Source: Hyphomicrobium zavarzinii ATCC 27496 (GTDB taxonomy: Bacteria > Pseudomonadota > Alphaproteobacteria > Rhizobiales > Hyphomicrobiaceae). From it: a stretch of DNA of 64,000 nucleotides. The stretch is taken from positions 330,267-394,266 of the forward strand of contig NZ_KB911258.1 of assembly GCF_000383415.1 (NCBI RefSeq), read 5' to 3'. Below the pieces are notes generated by a model. It had not been told where the DNA came from. It did not search any database and was given only the letters and a program-made list of their open reading frames with translations. The translations under genes and the position numbers were made by a program. The first letter of the stretch is position 1. Every line of letters begins with the position of its first letter. Shown here piece by piece: positions 41,763-50,348 of this stretch.

Positions 41763-42085
41763 CCGCGTCGATCGGCGAAATGCGCCACAGGCTGTCGCTG
41801 CAGGCACCCGTGGCAACGGCCGACGGCGGCGGAGGCGCGACGCGTGTCTGGTCTCTGGTGGCGGAGGTGTGGGGCGCACTGAAGCCGGCTTCGGGCACAG
41901 AGAGCTTCGAGGCAGATCGCATGAGCGCACGCGTGAGCCACGAGATCTGGATCCGCCATCGTGCGGGCGTCGTGCCGGAAATGCGTTTCGCGCTCGGCAC
42001 GCGCATCTTCGAGATCCGCGCGGTCATCGACGTTGGCGAGCGGCACAGATTTATGAGGTGCCTCGTCGAGGAGCATGTGCCGTGA
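41759..42085 (+). CDS. GTA head-tail adaptor / head closure protein (gp7)
   Basis: 108 residues from GTG 41759, overlapping gp6 by 4 nt. GEMRHRLSLQAP, VWSLVAEVWGALKP, SHEIWIRHRAGVVPEMRFALGTRIFEIRAV, read in pieces, are typical of phage head closure proteins (SPP1 gp16-like). It seals the head and joins it to the tail. Followed by another 4-nt overlap. Confidence 0.9.
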   Translation: MTASIGEMRHRLSLQAPVATADGGGGATRVWSLVAEVWGALKPASGTESFEADRMSARVSHEIWIRHRAGVVPEMRFALGTRIFEIRAVIDVGERHRFMRCLVEEHVP

Positions 42086-42261
42086 AGGTCTCGGTCCGCC
42101 TGATCGGGGCCGCGTTCGCACGTGCCGACACGCTCGTGAACGAGATCCGCCGTCGCGCGATCGAGCGTCTTGCGGTGCGCATCGCCGCCGGGACGCGTGA
42201 TGCGCAGCCGACGGCAGAGGAAAGCGGGACGGAGCCGTCTAAGACGAACCGCCGGAGGTAA
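42082..42261 (+). CDS. Small GTA-cluster protein between gp7 and gp8
   Basis: 59 residues from GTG 42082, overlapping the gp7 stop by 4 nt and ending 3 nt before gp8. Basic and helical (AFARADTLVNEIRRRAIERLAVRIAAG) with a polar C-terminus. The perfect coupling to both neighbours supports a real gene. It may be a shortened neck or tail-component protein of the HK97 gp10 type; I cannot assign a function. Confidence 0.55.
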   Translation: MKVSVRLIGAAFARADTLVNEIRRRAIERLAVRIAAGTRDAQPTAEESGTEPSKTNRRR

Positions 42262-42264
42262 GAG

Positions 42265-42675
42265 ATGGCAAGCCCAGCCTGGGAGCTTCAGAAAGCAGTC
42301 TACGGCGCACTCGTCGCGGACACCGGCCTCGCTGCGCTGCTCGGAGGTGCGTGGGTTTACGACGAGGCGCCGCGCGGCGCCGCGTTCCCCTACGTCACCT
42401 TCGGTCCGAGCGCGGTCCGGGACTGGAGCGCGGGGACCGAAACCGCGAGCGAGCACGTATTCACGCTGCGCGTCTGGTCCAAGCACGGCGGCGAGCGCGA
42501 GGTGCATCGCATTCTCGAAGCAATCCGCGCGGCGCTCCATGACGCCCCTTTGTCGCTCGACGCCTTCCGGCTGGTGAATTTGCGGCACGAGACCTCGGAT
42601 ACCGCCCGGGAAGCCGATGGAGAAACACATCGCGGAACGGCGCGCTTTCGCGCCGTGGTCGAGCCCATTCCGTAG
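42265..42675 (+). CDS. GTA tail terminator, DUF3168 (gp8)
   Basis: 136 residues. WELQKAVYGALVADTGLAALLGG, GAAFPYVTFGPSAVRDWSAGTE, HVFTLRVWSKHGGEREVHRILEAI and VVEPIP are standard DUF3168 features, in pieces. DUF3168 proteins cap the tail tube and set its joining to the head. Same operon as gp7 and gp9. Confidence 0.93.
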   Translation: MASPAWELQKAVYGALVADTGLAALLGGAWVYDEAPRGAAFPYVTFGPSAVRDWSAGTETASEHVFTLRVWSKHGGEREVHRILEAIRAALHDAPLSLDAFRLVNLRHETSDTAREADGETHRGTARFRAVVEPIP

Positions 42676-42737
42676 AGAGCATTTCCCGAGCAACTCCACG
42701 TCCGCATTCGCGCGGGTTAGATAATGAGAGCAAAGCT

Positions 42738-43151
42738 ATGGCTGCACAGAAAGGCAAGGACCTTCTCCTCAAGGTGGACAGCACCGGAGCAGGAAGCTTC
42801 ACCACGGTTGCGGGGCTGCGCTCCCGCGCGGTCGCGTTCAACGCCGAGACGGTGGACATCACGCATCAGGAGAGTGCCGGGCAATGGCGGGAGCTGCTGG
42901 CGGGCGCGGGGGTGCGCCACGCGCGACTTTCCGGCTCGGGCATCTTCAAGGATTCAGCGTCCGACGAGCTCATCCGCAGCTATGTCTTCGACGGCACGAT
43001 CCGCGACTGGCAGGTGGTGGTGCCTGATTTCGGCATCGTCGAGGGAGCTTTCCAGATCACGTCGTTCGAGCTGACGGGGCGCCACGACGGCGAGGTGTCG
43101 TTCGAGCTGGCACTCGAGTCCGCAGGCGCTCTGACGTTCACTGCTGAGTAA
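42738..43151 (+). CDS. GTA major tail tube protein (gp9)
   Basis: 137 residues. KGKDLLLKVD, FTTVAGLRSRAVAFNAETVDIT, WRELLAGAGVRHARLSGSG and VPDFGIVEGAFQITSFELTG match the TP901-1-like major tail protein of GTAs. Hexamers stack to form the tail tube. It is preceded by a 62-nt gap with AGAGCAAAGC ahead of the ATG. Confidence 0.94.
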   Translation: MAAQKGKDLLLKVDSTGAGSFTTVAGLRSRAVAFNAETVDITHQESAGQWRELLAGAGVRHARLSGSGIFKDSASDELIRSYVFDGTIRDWQVVVPDFGIVEGAFQITSFELTGRHDGEVSFELALESAGALTFTAE

Positions 43152-43166
43152 AGAGGAGGCAACGAG

Positions 43167-43538
43167 ATGGCCAACAGACACCGAGGCGAGATCGATGCAG
43201 TCCTCGACGGAAAGCCCTATCGGCTCTGCCTCACGCTCGGCGCGCTCGCCAATCTGGAGGCGGCCTTCGGCGACGAGGACATGTTGGCGCTCGCGACGCG
43301 CTTCGAGAAGGGCCGCATCTCCGCGCGCGATTGCCAGCGCATCATCGGGGCGGGCCTCAGAGGCGCCGGGTTCGACGTCAGCGACCAGGCCGTCGCCGCC
43401 ATGCGTGCCGAAGGAGGTGCCGCCGGCTACGTCGATATCGTGGCGCGGCTTCTCTCCGCAACGTTCGCCGCAAAGGGCGGCGGGAGCGATGGGGAGGGAG
43501 ACGCGGGAGCACCCGGCCCTTTCCCTGGGACGAGGTGA
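43167..43538 (+). CDS. GTA tail protein gp10
   Basis: 123 residues. HRGEIDAVLDGKPYRLCLTLGALANLEAAFG, in pieces, with GRISARDCQRIIGAGLRGAG, is the GTA_gp10 (DUF3229-like gene transfer agent) family, comparable to tail assembly chaperone G proteins. The last residue overlaps the ATG of the next gene (TGATG). It probably guides the tape measure during tail assembly. Confidence 0.9.
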   Translation: MANRHRGEIDAVLDGKPYRLCLTLGALANLEAAFGDEDMLALATRFEKGRISARDCQRIIGAGLRGAGFDVSDQAVAAMRAEGGAAGYVDIVARLLSATFAAKGGGSDGEGDAGAPGPFPGTR

Positions 43539-43705
43539 TGGCGATCGGCTTTGGCCTGCTCGGCCTCGAGCCCCGCGCGTTCTGGAGCCTGACGCTCGCC
43601 GAGCTGGACGCCGCCGTGCGTGGTCGTTTCGGCTCCGCCCACTCCGAGCGTCCGTTATCGCGCAGGGATCTCGCGGAGCTGGCCCAACGCTATCCCGATA
43701 AATAA
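43538..43705 (+). CDS. GTA tail assembly chaperone (gp10.1)
   Basis: 55 residues from ATG 43538 (GTG 43535 is possible). AIGFGLLGLEPRAFWSLTLAELDAAV and RRDLAELAQRYPDK match the small phage tail assembly chaperone of GTA clusters. Upstream in the same frame, before the start, the sequence reads RPFPWDE, also typical of this family, which hints that translation may begin earlier or by frameshift from gp10, as in G/GT proteins of lambda. Confidence 0.82.
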   Translation: MAIGFGLLGLEPRAFWSLTLAELDAAVRGRFGSAHSERPLSRRDLAELAQRYPDK

Positions 43706-43718
43706 AGGAGCTGTCGCC

Positions 43719-44309
43719 ATGGTGGATTTCACGTCGCCGGTCGAGACCTGGACTGTCGCCGTCAACGCCGACACGTCGGCGCTTTCGGCGGAGTTGCGCA
43801 ACGCCGCGAGCCTCGGACGCCAGTTCTCGAATGCGCTCGTCGGCGCCTTCGACAGCATCGCCATCAAAGGGCGGAATGTCGGTGACGTGCTGCGCACCTT
43901 GGCGTTGCGTCTTTCGGATATCGTGCTCAAGGCCGCGTTGAAGCCGCTCGAGCAGGGCTTCGGCAATCTCGTGTCGGGGTTGATGTCGGGCGGAATAGGA
44001 TTCGCGAAAGGCGGGGTCGTTCGGCAGGGCATGCCTGTGCCGTTCGCCTCCGGAGGGGTGATCCAGAGCCCGATCTCGTTTCCGCTCGCTGGCGGCCGCC
44101 TGGGCATCGCAGGCGAGAGAGGAGCCGAGGCGATCATGCCGCTCTCGCGCGGACCGGATGGGCGTCTCGGCATCGCGGCGCGCGGCGGGGCGGGAACCAG
44201 CGTGACGTTCAACGTCACCGCGCAGGATGCCGAGAGCTTCCGGCGTTCGGAGACGCAGATCGCGGCCATGCTGGCGCGCGCGGTCTCTCTCGGCCAACGC
44301 AATCTCTGA
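43719..44309 (+). CDS. GTA tape measure protein (gp11)
   Basis: 196 residues from ATG 43719 with AAAGGAG upstream. LSAELRNAASLGRQFSNALVGAFDSIAIKG, LSDIVLKAALKPLEQGFG, a hydrophobic Gly-rich middle (GLMSGGIGFAKGGVV) and ERGAEAIMPLSRGPDGRLGI match GTA gp11. It is about the size of the R. capsulatus protein, and far shorter than phage tape measures, fitting the short GTA tail. The hydrophobic segment would enter the recipient membrane. Confidence 0.92.
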   Translation: MVDFTSPVETWTVAVNADTSALSAELRNAASLGRQFSNALVGAFDSIAIKGRNVGDVLRTLALRLSDIVLKAALKPLEQGFGNLVSGLMSGGIGFAKGGVVRQGMPVPFASGGVIQSPISFPLAGGRLGIAGERGAEAIMPLSRGPDGRLGIAARGGAGTSVTFNVTAQDAESFRRSETQIAAMLARAVSLGQRNL

Positions 44310-44385
44310 GGCAGCAGGCAGCGGGCAAGAGGCAGCCGTGATTTCGAGCCTCAGTGCTGCTGCCAGTTGCCGGCTGCCCGCTGCC
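44308..44385. repeat. GCAGC-type inverted repeat after the tape-measure gene
   Basis: Left arm GGCAGCAGGCAGCGGGCA-like (44309-44336), right arm TGCCGGCTGCCCGCTGCC-like (44355-44385). Same type as 31994-32084. It overlaps the gp11 stop codon and ends 18 nt before gp12. Confidence 0.65.
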
Positions 44386-44403
44386 TAGTCCACGGGAGTT
44401 CCC

Positions 44404-45036
44404 ATGTCCTTCCATGAAATCCGCTTCCCGACCGCCATCTCACGCGGCGCGCAAGGCGGTCCCGAGCGGCGCACGGATGTCGTCGTGCTGGGCTCCGGCT
44501 ACGAGGAGCGCAACAGCCGATGGGCCGCCTCGCGCCGGAGCTACAACGCAGGCTACGGCGTGCAATCCATCGACGCGCTCTACGATGTTATCGCGTTCTT
44601 CGAGGAACGGCGCGGACGCTTTCACGGGTTCCGCTGGCGCGATCACGCGGACTGGAAATCCGGCGCCCCGGGCAGCGCGCCGGCCGCCGTCGATCAGGCC
44701 ATCGGGCTCGGAGACGGAACGGCCACGAGCTTCCAGTTGAGCAAGACCTATGGCGGCGGCTACGCGCCCTTGACGCGCGAGATCAGGAAGCCGGTGGCAG
44801 GAAGCGTTCTGGTTGCCGTCGATGGCGCGGCGAGAACGCCAGGCACGCACTTTACCGTCGATGTGACGACCGGCGTGGTGACGCTCGCCACGCCACCCGC
44901 ACCGGGCGCGGTCGTCAGCGCGGGCTTCGAGTTCGATGTTCCGGTCCGCTTCGATACCGACAAGCTCGAGGTCAATCTGTCGGGCTTTCGAAGCGGCGCC
45001 ATCCCCAATATCCCGATCGTCGAGATCCGCCTATGA
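44404..45036 (+). CDS. GTA distal tail protein, DUF2460 (gp12)
   Basis: 210 residues. HEIRFPTAISRGAQGGPERRTDVV, NSRWAASRRSYNAGYG, LYDVIAFFEERRGRFHGFRWRDHADWKS and the C-terminal VNLSGFRSGAIPNIPIVEIRL, in pieces, define DUF2460. In GTA particles it forms the distal tail ring. Overlaps gp13 by 4 nt (ATGA). Confidence 0.94.
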   Translation: MSFHEIRFPTAISRGAQGGPERRTDVVVLGSGYEERNSRWAASRRSYNAGYGVQSIDALYDVIAFFEERRGRFHGFRWRDHADWKSGAPGSAPAAVDQAIGLGDGTATSFQLSKTYGGGYAPLTREIRKPVAGSVLVAVDGAARTPGTHFTVDVTTGVVTLATPPAPGAVVSAGFEFDVPVRFDTDKLEVNLSGFRSGAIPNIPIVEIRL

Positions 45037-45905
45037 AGCAGCTTTCGAGTGGGCTCGCAGCCCATGTCGCCTCGGGCGCAACGACGCTCTGCTGGTGCTG
45101 GCGCCTGACGCGCCGCGACGGAGGGCGCCTGGGCTTCACCGATCACGACCATGATCTCGCCTTCGACGGCACCGTGTTTGAGGCTGCCGCCGGAATGACC
45201 GCGAGCGAGATCCGCGACAGCGTGGGCCTCAGCGTCGACAATCTCGAGGTGACGAGCGCCATGACGTCGGATCGGCTTTCGGAAGCCGATCTGGCAGCGG
45301 GGATCTATGACAACGCGGCCGTCGAGATCTTTCGCGTGAATTGGATGGATCCGGATCAGCGAGTGCTGATGCGCAGCGGAAATCTCGGCGAGGTGAAGCG
45401 CAGCGGGATCGCGTTCGCGGCGGAAGTGCGGGGTTTGGCGCACGCGCTTCAGGAGACAAAAGGGCGCCTGTTTCAATACGCCTGCGATGCCGATCTGGGC
45501 GATGCGCGTTGCAAGATCGCGCTCGCCGATCCCGCCTTTCGCGGCAACGGCGCGCTCTCGGGCATCGCGAGCCCGAGGCGCTTTACGGCGAGCGGTCTTA
45601 CTGCGTTCGCCTCGTCCTGGTTCACGCACGGCCTCGTCACCTTCACGTCCGGCGCCGCTTCGGGCCAATCCGTGGAAGTGAAGCAGCACGTAAAGGCGGG
45701 AGAGGTTGTGACGATCGAGTTGTGGAGCGCCGCGCGGCTTCCTTTGATCCCCGGACAGACTTTCACGATCACCGCAGGATGCGACAAGCGCGTCGCCACC
45801 TGCCGCAGCAAATTTTCCAACGTCGCCAACTTTCGCGGCTTTCCGCATATGCCGGGGAACGATTTCCTGACGTCGGTAAGCCGCCCCGGCTCCAAATCGC
45901 GCTGA
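45033..45905 (+). CDS. GTA baseplate hub protein, DUF2163 (gp13)
   Basis: 290 residues. LSSGLAAHVASGATTLCWCWRL, GFTDHDHDLAFDG, DNLEVTSAMTS, AGIYDNAAVEIFRVNW in the N-terminal half; CDKRVATCRSKFSNVANF and GFPHMPGNDFL at the C-terminus carry the conserved Cys set. In RcGTA the homologue binds an iron-sulfur cluster in the baseplate hub. Coupled to gp12 and followed by the peptidase. Confidence 0.94.
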   Translation: MKQLSSGLAAHVASGATTLCWCWRLTRRDGGRLGFTDHDHDLAFDGTVFEAAAGMTASEIRDSVGLSVDNLEVTSAMTSDRLSEADLAAGIYDNAAVEIFRVNWMDPDQRVLMRSGNLGEVKRSGIAFAAEVRGLAHALQETKGRLFQYACDADLGDARCKIALADPAFRGNGALSGIASPRRFTASGLTAFASSWFTHGLVTFTSGAASGQSVEVKQHVKAGEVVTIELWSAARLPLIPGQTFTITAGCDKRVATCRSKFSNVANFRGFPHMPGNDFLTSVSRPGSKSR

Positions 45906-45914
45906 GGTGCGGGC

Positions 45915-46373
45915 ATGACGCAGGAACAGGTATCCGCCCGTCACAGCGCGGAGGCGGTGGTGGCCGCAGCACGTGCGTGGATCGGCACGCCCTATCACCA
46001 TCAGGCAAGTTTGAAAGGCGTAGGCGCCGATTGTCTGGGGCTCGTCCGCGGCGTGTGGCGGGACCTTTACGGGCGCGATGCGGAAGAGCCGCCTGGATAC
46101 TCGCGCGATTGGGGCGAGGTGAGCGGGGAGGAAACGCTGATCGGCGCGGCGACCCGCCATCTCGTGCTGGGTGACACAGCGCATCCAAAACCGGGCGACA
46201 TTCTCATTTTTCGAATGAGACCGGGCGCCGTCGCCAAGCATGCAGCCCTGCTGGCGACGCCTCAAACCATGATCCACGCGACCGAGGACCGGCTTGTTGC
46301 CGAGATTCCGTTCGGCGGCTGGTGGCGCCGCCGTCTCGCCGCCGTCTTCTCGTTTCCAGGGACCTTTCGCTGA
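45915..46373 (+). CDS. GTA cell-wall peptidase, NlpC/P60 (gp14)
   Basis: 152 residues. WIGTPYHHQASLKGVGADCLGLVRGVW, in pieces, contains the catalytic Cys (residue 40, ADCLGL); the His is in VAKHAALL. It degrades peptidoglycan at the tail tip so the DNA can enter the recipient. Overlaps gp15 by TGATG. Confidence 0.94.
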   Translation: MTQEQVSARHSAEAVVAAARAWIGTPYHHQASLKGVGADCLGLVRGVWRDLYGRDAEEPPGYSRDWGEVSGEETLIGAATRHLVLGDTAHPKPGDILIFRMRPGAVAKHAALLATPQTMIHATEDRLVAEIPFGGWWRRRLAAVFSFPGTFR

Positions 46374-49300
46374 TGGCCACGCTTGCCCTCGCCGTTGCAG
46401 GAGCCGCTGCAGGTAGCGCGCTTTTGCCGACCGGCGTCTCCATGCTCGGACTCACGCTGTCCGGCGCCGCTATCGGCAGCCAGATCGGCGCGTTCGCGGG
46501 CTCCTATATCGACAATGCGCTGTTCGGAAGCTCCGGGCAGCGCCGCACGGTCGAGGGACCCCGCCTTTCCGACCTGCACATCACCGCGTCCACCGAAGGC
46601 GCACCCATTCCGCGCCTCTATGGCCGCGCGCGCCTCGGCGGACAGATCATCTGGGCGGATGAAATTCGCGAGCGCGTCATCACCTCGCGCTCCGGAGGGA
46701 GTTCGAAAGGGGCCGCCCCCAGCACGCCCGTCACGCAGACGGTGGAATACCGCTACTCCGCGAGCTTCGCCGTCGCGCTCGCCGAGGGGCCCATCAATGG
46801 CATCGGGCGCGTCTGGGTGGATGGCGCTGAGCTAGACCTCGCGCAGGTCCGCCATCGCGTTTACCTGGGAACGGAAGCACAGCTCCCCGACCCGACCATC
46901 GTCGCCATCGAGGGCGCGGGTCTCGCGCCGGCCTATCGGGGTATTGCCTACATCGTGTTCGAGGATATGGCGCTGGCGGACTACGGCAACCGCATTCCCC
47001 AGCTCTCCTTCGAGGTGCACCGCGCGGTCGAGCCCTTCGGAGAGGAGATCAAGGGGATTGTCCTCATTCCGGGCTCGGGCGAGTTCGTGTACGCCCCCAA
47101 CACGGTGAGCAAGCAGCTCGGCCGCGGCGTGTCGGAGGCCGAGAACGTCCACACCAGGCAGGGCGGGACGGATTGGTCCGTGGCCGTCGACCAGCTCCAG
47201 GCGACGCTGCCGAACGCGACCTCCGTTTCGCTGGTCGTGAGCTGGTTCGGAACCGACCTCCGCGCTGGATACTGCGAGATCAAGCCGGGCGTCGAGACGG
47301 CCGCCAAGGCCACGACGCCCATGACATGGAGCGTGGCTGGACTCGCGCGCAACGCCGCGCATCTCGTCAGCACCAAGGACGAGCGCCCGGCCTATGGAGG
47401 AACGCCATCCGACGCGTCGGTGATCGGCGCCATTCAGGATCTCAAGGCGCGCGGCATGAGCGTGGTGCTGACGCCCTTCATTCTCATGGACGTGCCGGAC
47501 GGCAACGCCTTACCCGATCCCCACAGCGCCGCCGCGTCACAGCCGTCCTATCCCTGGCGCGGACGCATCACGTGCAGCCCGGCGCCGGGGCGGCCGGGCA
47601 CGCCCGACAAAACCGCGACGGCCGCGAGCCAGATCGCCTCATTCGTTGGAACGGCGTCGACAGCCCACTTCTCCATCTCCGGCGGGAGTGTCGTCTATTC
47701 CGGACCCGCCGAATGGTCCTTCCGCCGGATGGTTCTGCACCACGCCTTCCTCGCCAAGGCCGCGGGCGGGGTCGATGCGTTTGTGATCGGCACGGAGCTG
47801 CGCGGGCTTACGCAGGTGCGGAGCGCGGCCTCCACCTATCCATTCGTCGCTGCCCTCGTGGCTTTGGCGGCCGATGTGAAGAGCGTCCTGGGATCCGGGA
47901 CGAAGGTGCTCTACGCCGCCGATTGGTCAGAATATTTCGGCCACCAGCCGGGCGATGGATCGGGTGACGTCTACTTTCACCTCGATCCCTTGTGGGCCTC
48001 TTCCGCGATCGACGCCATCGGCATCGATCTCTATTGGCCCTTGTCCGATTGGCGCGATGGAACGAGCCACCTCGACTACGTTGCAGGCACACGCTCGATC
48101 TACGACGAGGACTACCTGCGCGCCAATGTGCAAGGCGGTGAAGGGTTCGACTGGTACTATGCGAGCGACGCCGATCGCGAGGCTCAGATCCGCTCGCCCT
48201 TGACCGACGGCCACGGTGCGCCCTGGGTATTCCGTTACAAGGATATCAAGTCGTGGTGGCAGAACCAGCATTTCAATCGCCCGGGAGGTGTGCCGAGCGG
48301 ATCCCCGACGGCCTGGGTGCCGCAATCAAAGCCCTTCTGGTTCATGGAGATCGGCTGTCCCGCCGTCGATAAGGGGGCAAACCAGCCCAACGTGTTCGTC
48401 GATCCGAAGAGCGCGGAATCCGCGTTTCCATATTTCTCGCGTGGCGCGCGGGATGACCTTATACAGCGCCGCTTCCTGAAAGCGCTCATCGATACGTTCG
48501 ATCCTGCGAGCGAAGGCTATGTGAGCGGGCAGAACCCGGTCTCGGCCGTGACCGGCCAGCGCATGGTCGATCTCTCGCGTATCCACGTGTACTGCTGGGA
48601 TGCGCGCCCGTTTCCGGCATTCCCCTACAACACGGACGTGTGGGGAGACGGCGATAACTGGCGCTTCGGCCATTGGCTGAACGGCCGCTTCTCGGTGGCG
48701 CCGCTGCCGGAGCTGGTCGACGCGATCCTCGCGGATTACGGCATCACGGGTCATGATGCGAGCCGTCTCGCGGGCGTGGTTCCCGGCTATGTCATCGACC
48801 GGTTGATGTCGCCGCGTGATGCGCTGCAGCCGCTGGAGCTCGCGTACTTCTTCGACAGCCTGGAGAGCGAGGGGCGCATCCTGTTCCGCCATCGCGGCGC
48901 CGAGCCGCCGGTTCTCTCCGTGACGGAGAGCGAGCTGGTGGAGGAGCGGGCGGGGGATGCACTGTTGACGCTCACGCGCTCGCAGGAGACCGACCTTCCC
49001 GCTTCCGCGAAGGTGAGCCACATTGCGGCGACCGGCGACTATCGCCAGGCGGTCTCCGAGGCGCGGCGGCTGACGGGCGCGAGTGGTCGAGTCGCGCGGG
49101 CCGAGCTGCCGATTGTGCTCGAGCACGAAAGCGCGTCGCAGATCGCGGACGCCTGGCTGTTCGAGACCTGGGCCTCGCGCGAGCGAGCGCTCTTCAAGCT
49201 CCCGCCGAGCGCCATCGGTATCGAACCCGGAGACATAGTGTCCGTCGTGAAGGACGGAACCACGATGCTGGTACGCGTCACCGAGATCGGCGAGCGGGGC

Positions 49301-50329
49301 GTTCGTGAGATCGAGGGGCGCAGCATCGACCCGGAGATCTATGCGGGCGCCGCCGCGCGTCCCCGTGATATCGGCGGAGGCGAAACGGTTTTCGACGGTG
49401 TGCCGCACGTCGAGTTTCTGGATCTGCCGCTTTTGCGCGGCGATGAGCCGGCGGAAGCGGGATATGCGGCAGCTTTTCAGAGCCCGTGGCCGGGCGGCGT
49501 AGCGCTCTTTTCTTCTCCCGAGGACGCCGGATACGCTCTTCGCGCGCTCGCAAGCGCGCCGGCGATCATGGGTGAGACACTGCACCCGCTGCCCTCCGGT
49601 CCGATCGCTGTCGTCGATCGCGGGGCGCGCCTCAGCGTGCGCCTGTCGAGCGGCGAGCTGGCGTCCGTCACCCGGCTGCAGATGCTCGCGGGCCGCAACG
49701 CAGCTGCCATCCGCAACGAAGCCGGAGGCTGGGAGGTCTTGCAGTTCGAGACGGCCACGCTGGTGGGAGAGGCGACCTACGAGCTTTCGAACCTGCTGCG
49801 AGGGCAGGGCGGCACCGAGCGCGAGATGCGGAACGCACTGCCTGCCGGGGCGACATTCGTGCTGCTGGGCGGCGAGATCGCGCGCGTAGATCTGACGGCC
49901 GGTGAGATTGGTGCGCCGCTCTATTGGAGGTTCGGCCCCGCCAATCGCGACATCGCGGATCGGTCCTACGCCACTGAGATCCACACGTTCACGGGACGGG
50001 GCCTGATGCCGCTCTCGCCCGCGCACGTACGGGGCGCACGCACGGGCGGCGGAGACATCACGATCTCGTGGAAGCGTCGCACCCGCGTCGGGGGCGACAG
50101 CTGGGATGCCGCCGAGGTTCCGCTCGCCGAGGAGAGCGAGCGCTATGAGATCGACGTGCTGAGCGGGTCGACCGTGAAGCGCACGATCACGGCGACAGCG
50201 CAGAGCTGTGTCTATTCCACAGCCGAGCAGGTGGCGGATTTCGGAGCAGCGCAGAGTGCGCTCTCCGTCGCCGTCTACCAGATGAGCGCGACGCGCGGAC
50301 GCGGGACGCCGAAAGCCGCGGTCGTCTGA
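46373..50329 (+). CDS. GTA host-specificity / tail fibre-like protein with TIM-barrel domain (gp15)
   Basis: 1318 residues from ATG 46373, which overlaps the gp14 stop. A hydrophobic Gly-rich N-terminus (AVAGAAAGSALLPTGVSMLGL) precedes the tail-hub region. The GTA_TIM glycoside-hydrolase-like domain at about 430-740 has YAADWSEYFGHQPGDGSGDV, FHLDPLWASSAIDAIGIDLYWPLSDW and RMVDLSRIHVYCWDARPFPAFP, in pieces. A phage tail domain (DUF3761/phage_tail_3-like) and beta-rich regions make up the C-terminus. It forms the central tail tip and receptor-binding structure. Confidence 0.94.
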   Translation: MATLALAVAGAAAGSALLPTGVSMLGLTLSGAAIGSQIGAFAGSYIDNALFGSSGQRRTVEGPRLSDLHITASTEGAPIPRLYGRARLGGQIIWADEIRERVITSRSGGSSKGAAPSTPVTQTVEYRYSASFAVALAEGPINGIGRVWVDGAELDLAQVRHRVYLGTEAQLPDPTIVAIEGAGLAPAYRGIAYIVFEDMALADYGNRIPQLSFEVHRAVEPFGEEIKGIVLIPGSGEFVYAPNTVSKQLGRGVSEAENVHTRQGGTDWSVAVDQLQATLPNATSVSLVVSWFGTDLRAGYCEIKPGVETAAKATTPMTWSVAGLARNAAHLVSTKDERPAYGGTPSDASVIGAIQDLKARGMSVVLTPFILMDVPDGNALPDPHSAAASQPSYPWRGRITCSPAPGRPGTPDKTATAASQIASFVGTASTAHFSISGGSVVYSGPAEWSFRRMVLHHAFLAKAAGGVDAFVIGTELRGLTQVRSAASTYPFVAALVALAADVKSVLGSGTKVLYAADWSEYFGHQPGDGSGDVYFHLDPLWASSAIDAIGIDLYWPLSDWRDGTSHLDYVAGTRSIYDEDYLRANVQGGEGFDWYYASDADREAQIRSPLTDGHGAPWVFRYKDIKSWWQNQHFNRPGGVPSGSPTAWVPQSKPFWFMEIGCPAVDKGANQPNVFVDPKSAESAFPYFSRGARDDLIQRRFLKALIDTFDPASEGYVSGQNPVSAVTGQRMVDLSRIHVYCWDARPFPAFPYNTDVWGDGDNWRFGHWLNGRFSVAPLPELVDAILADYGITGHDASRLAGVVPGYVIDRLMSPRDALQPLELAYFFDSLESEGRILFRHRGAEPPVLSVTESELVEERAGDALLTLTRSQETDLPASAKVSHIAATGDYRQAVSEARRLTGASGRVARAELPIVLEHESASQIADAWLFETWASRERALFKLPPSAIGIEPGDIVSVVKDGTTMLVRVTEIGERGVREIEGRSIDPEIYAGAAARPRDIGGGETVFDGVPHVEFLDLPLLRGDEPAEAGYAAAFQSPWPGGVALFSSPEDAGYALRALASAPAIMGETLHPLPSGPIAVVDRGARLSVRLSSGELASVTRLQMLAGRNAAAIRNEAGGWEVLQFETATLVGEATYELSNLLRGQGGTEREMRNALPAGATFVLLGGEIARVDLTAGEIGAPLYWRFGPANRDIADRSYATEIHTFTGRGLMPLSPAHVRGARTGGGDITISWKRRTRVGGDSWDAAEVPLAEESERYEIDVLSGSTVKRTITATAQSCVYSTAEQVADFGAAQSALSVAVYQMSATRGRGTPKAAVV

Positions 50330-50348
50330 CCCCCAAAGCATCGAGGAC

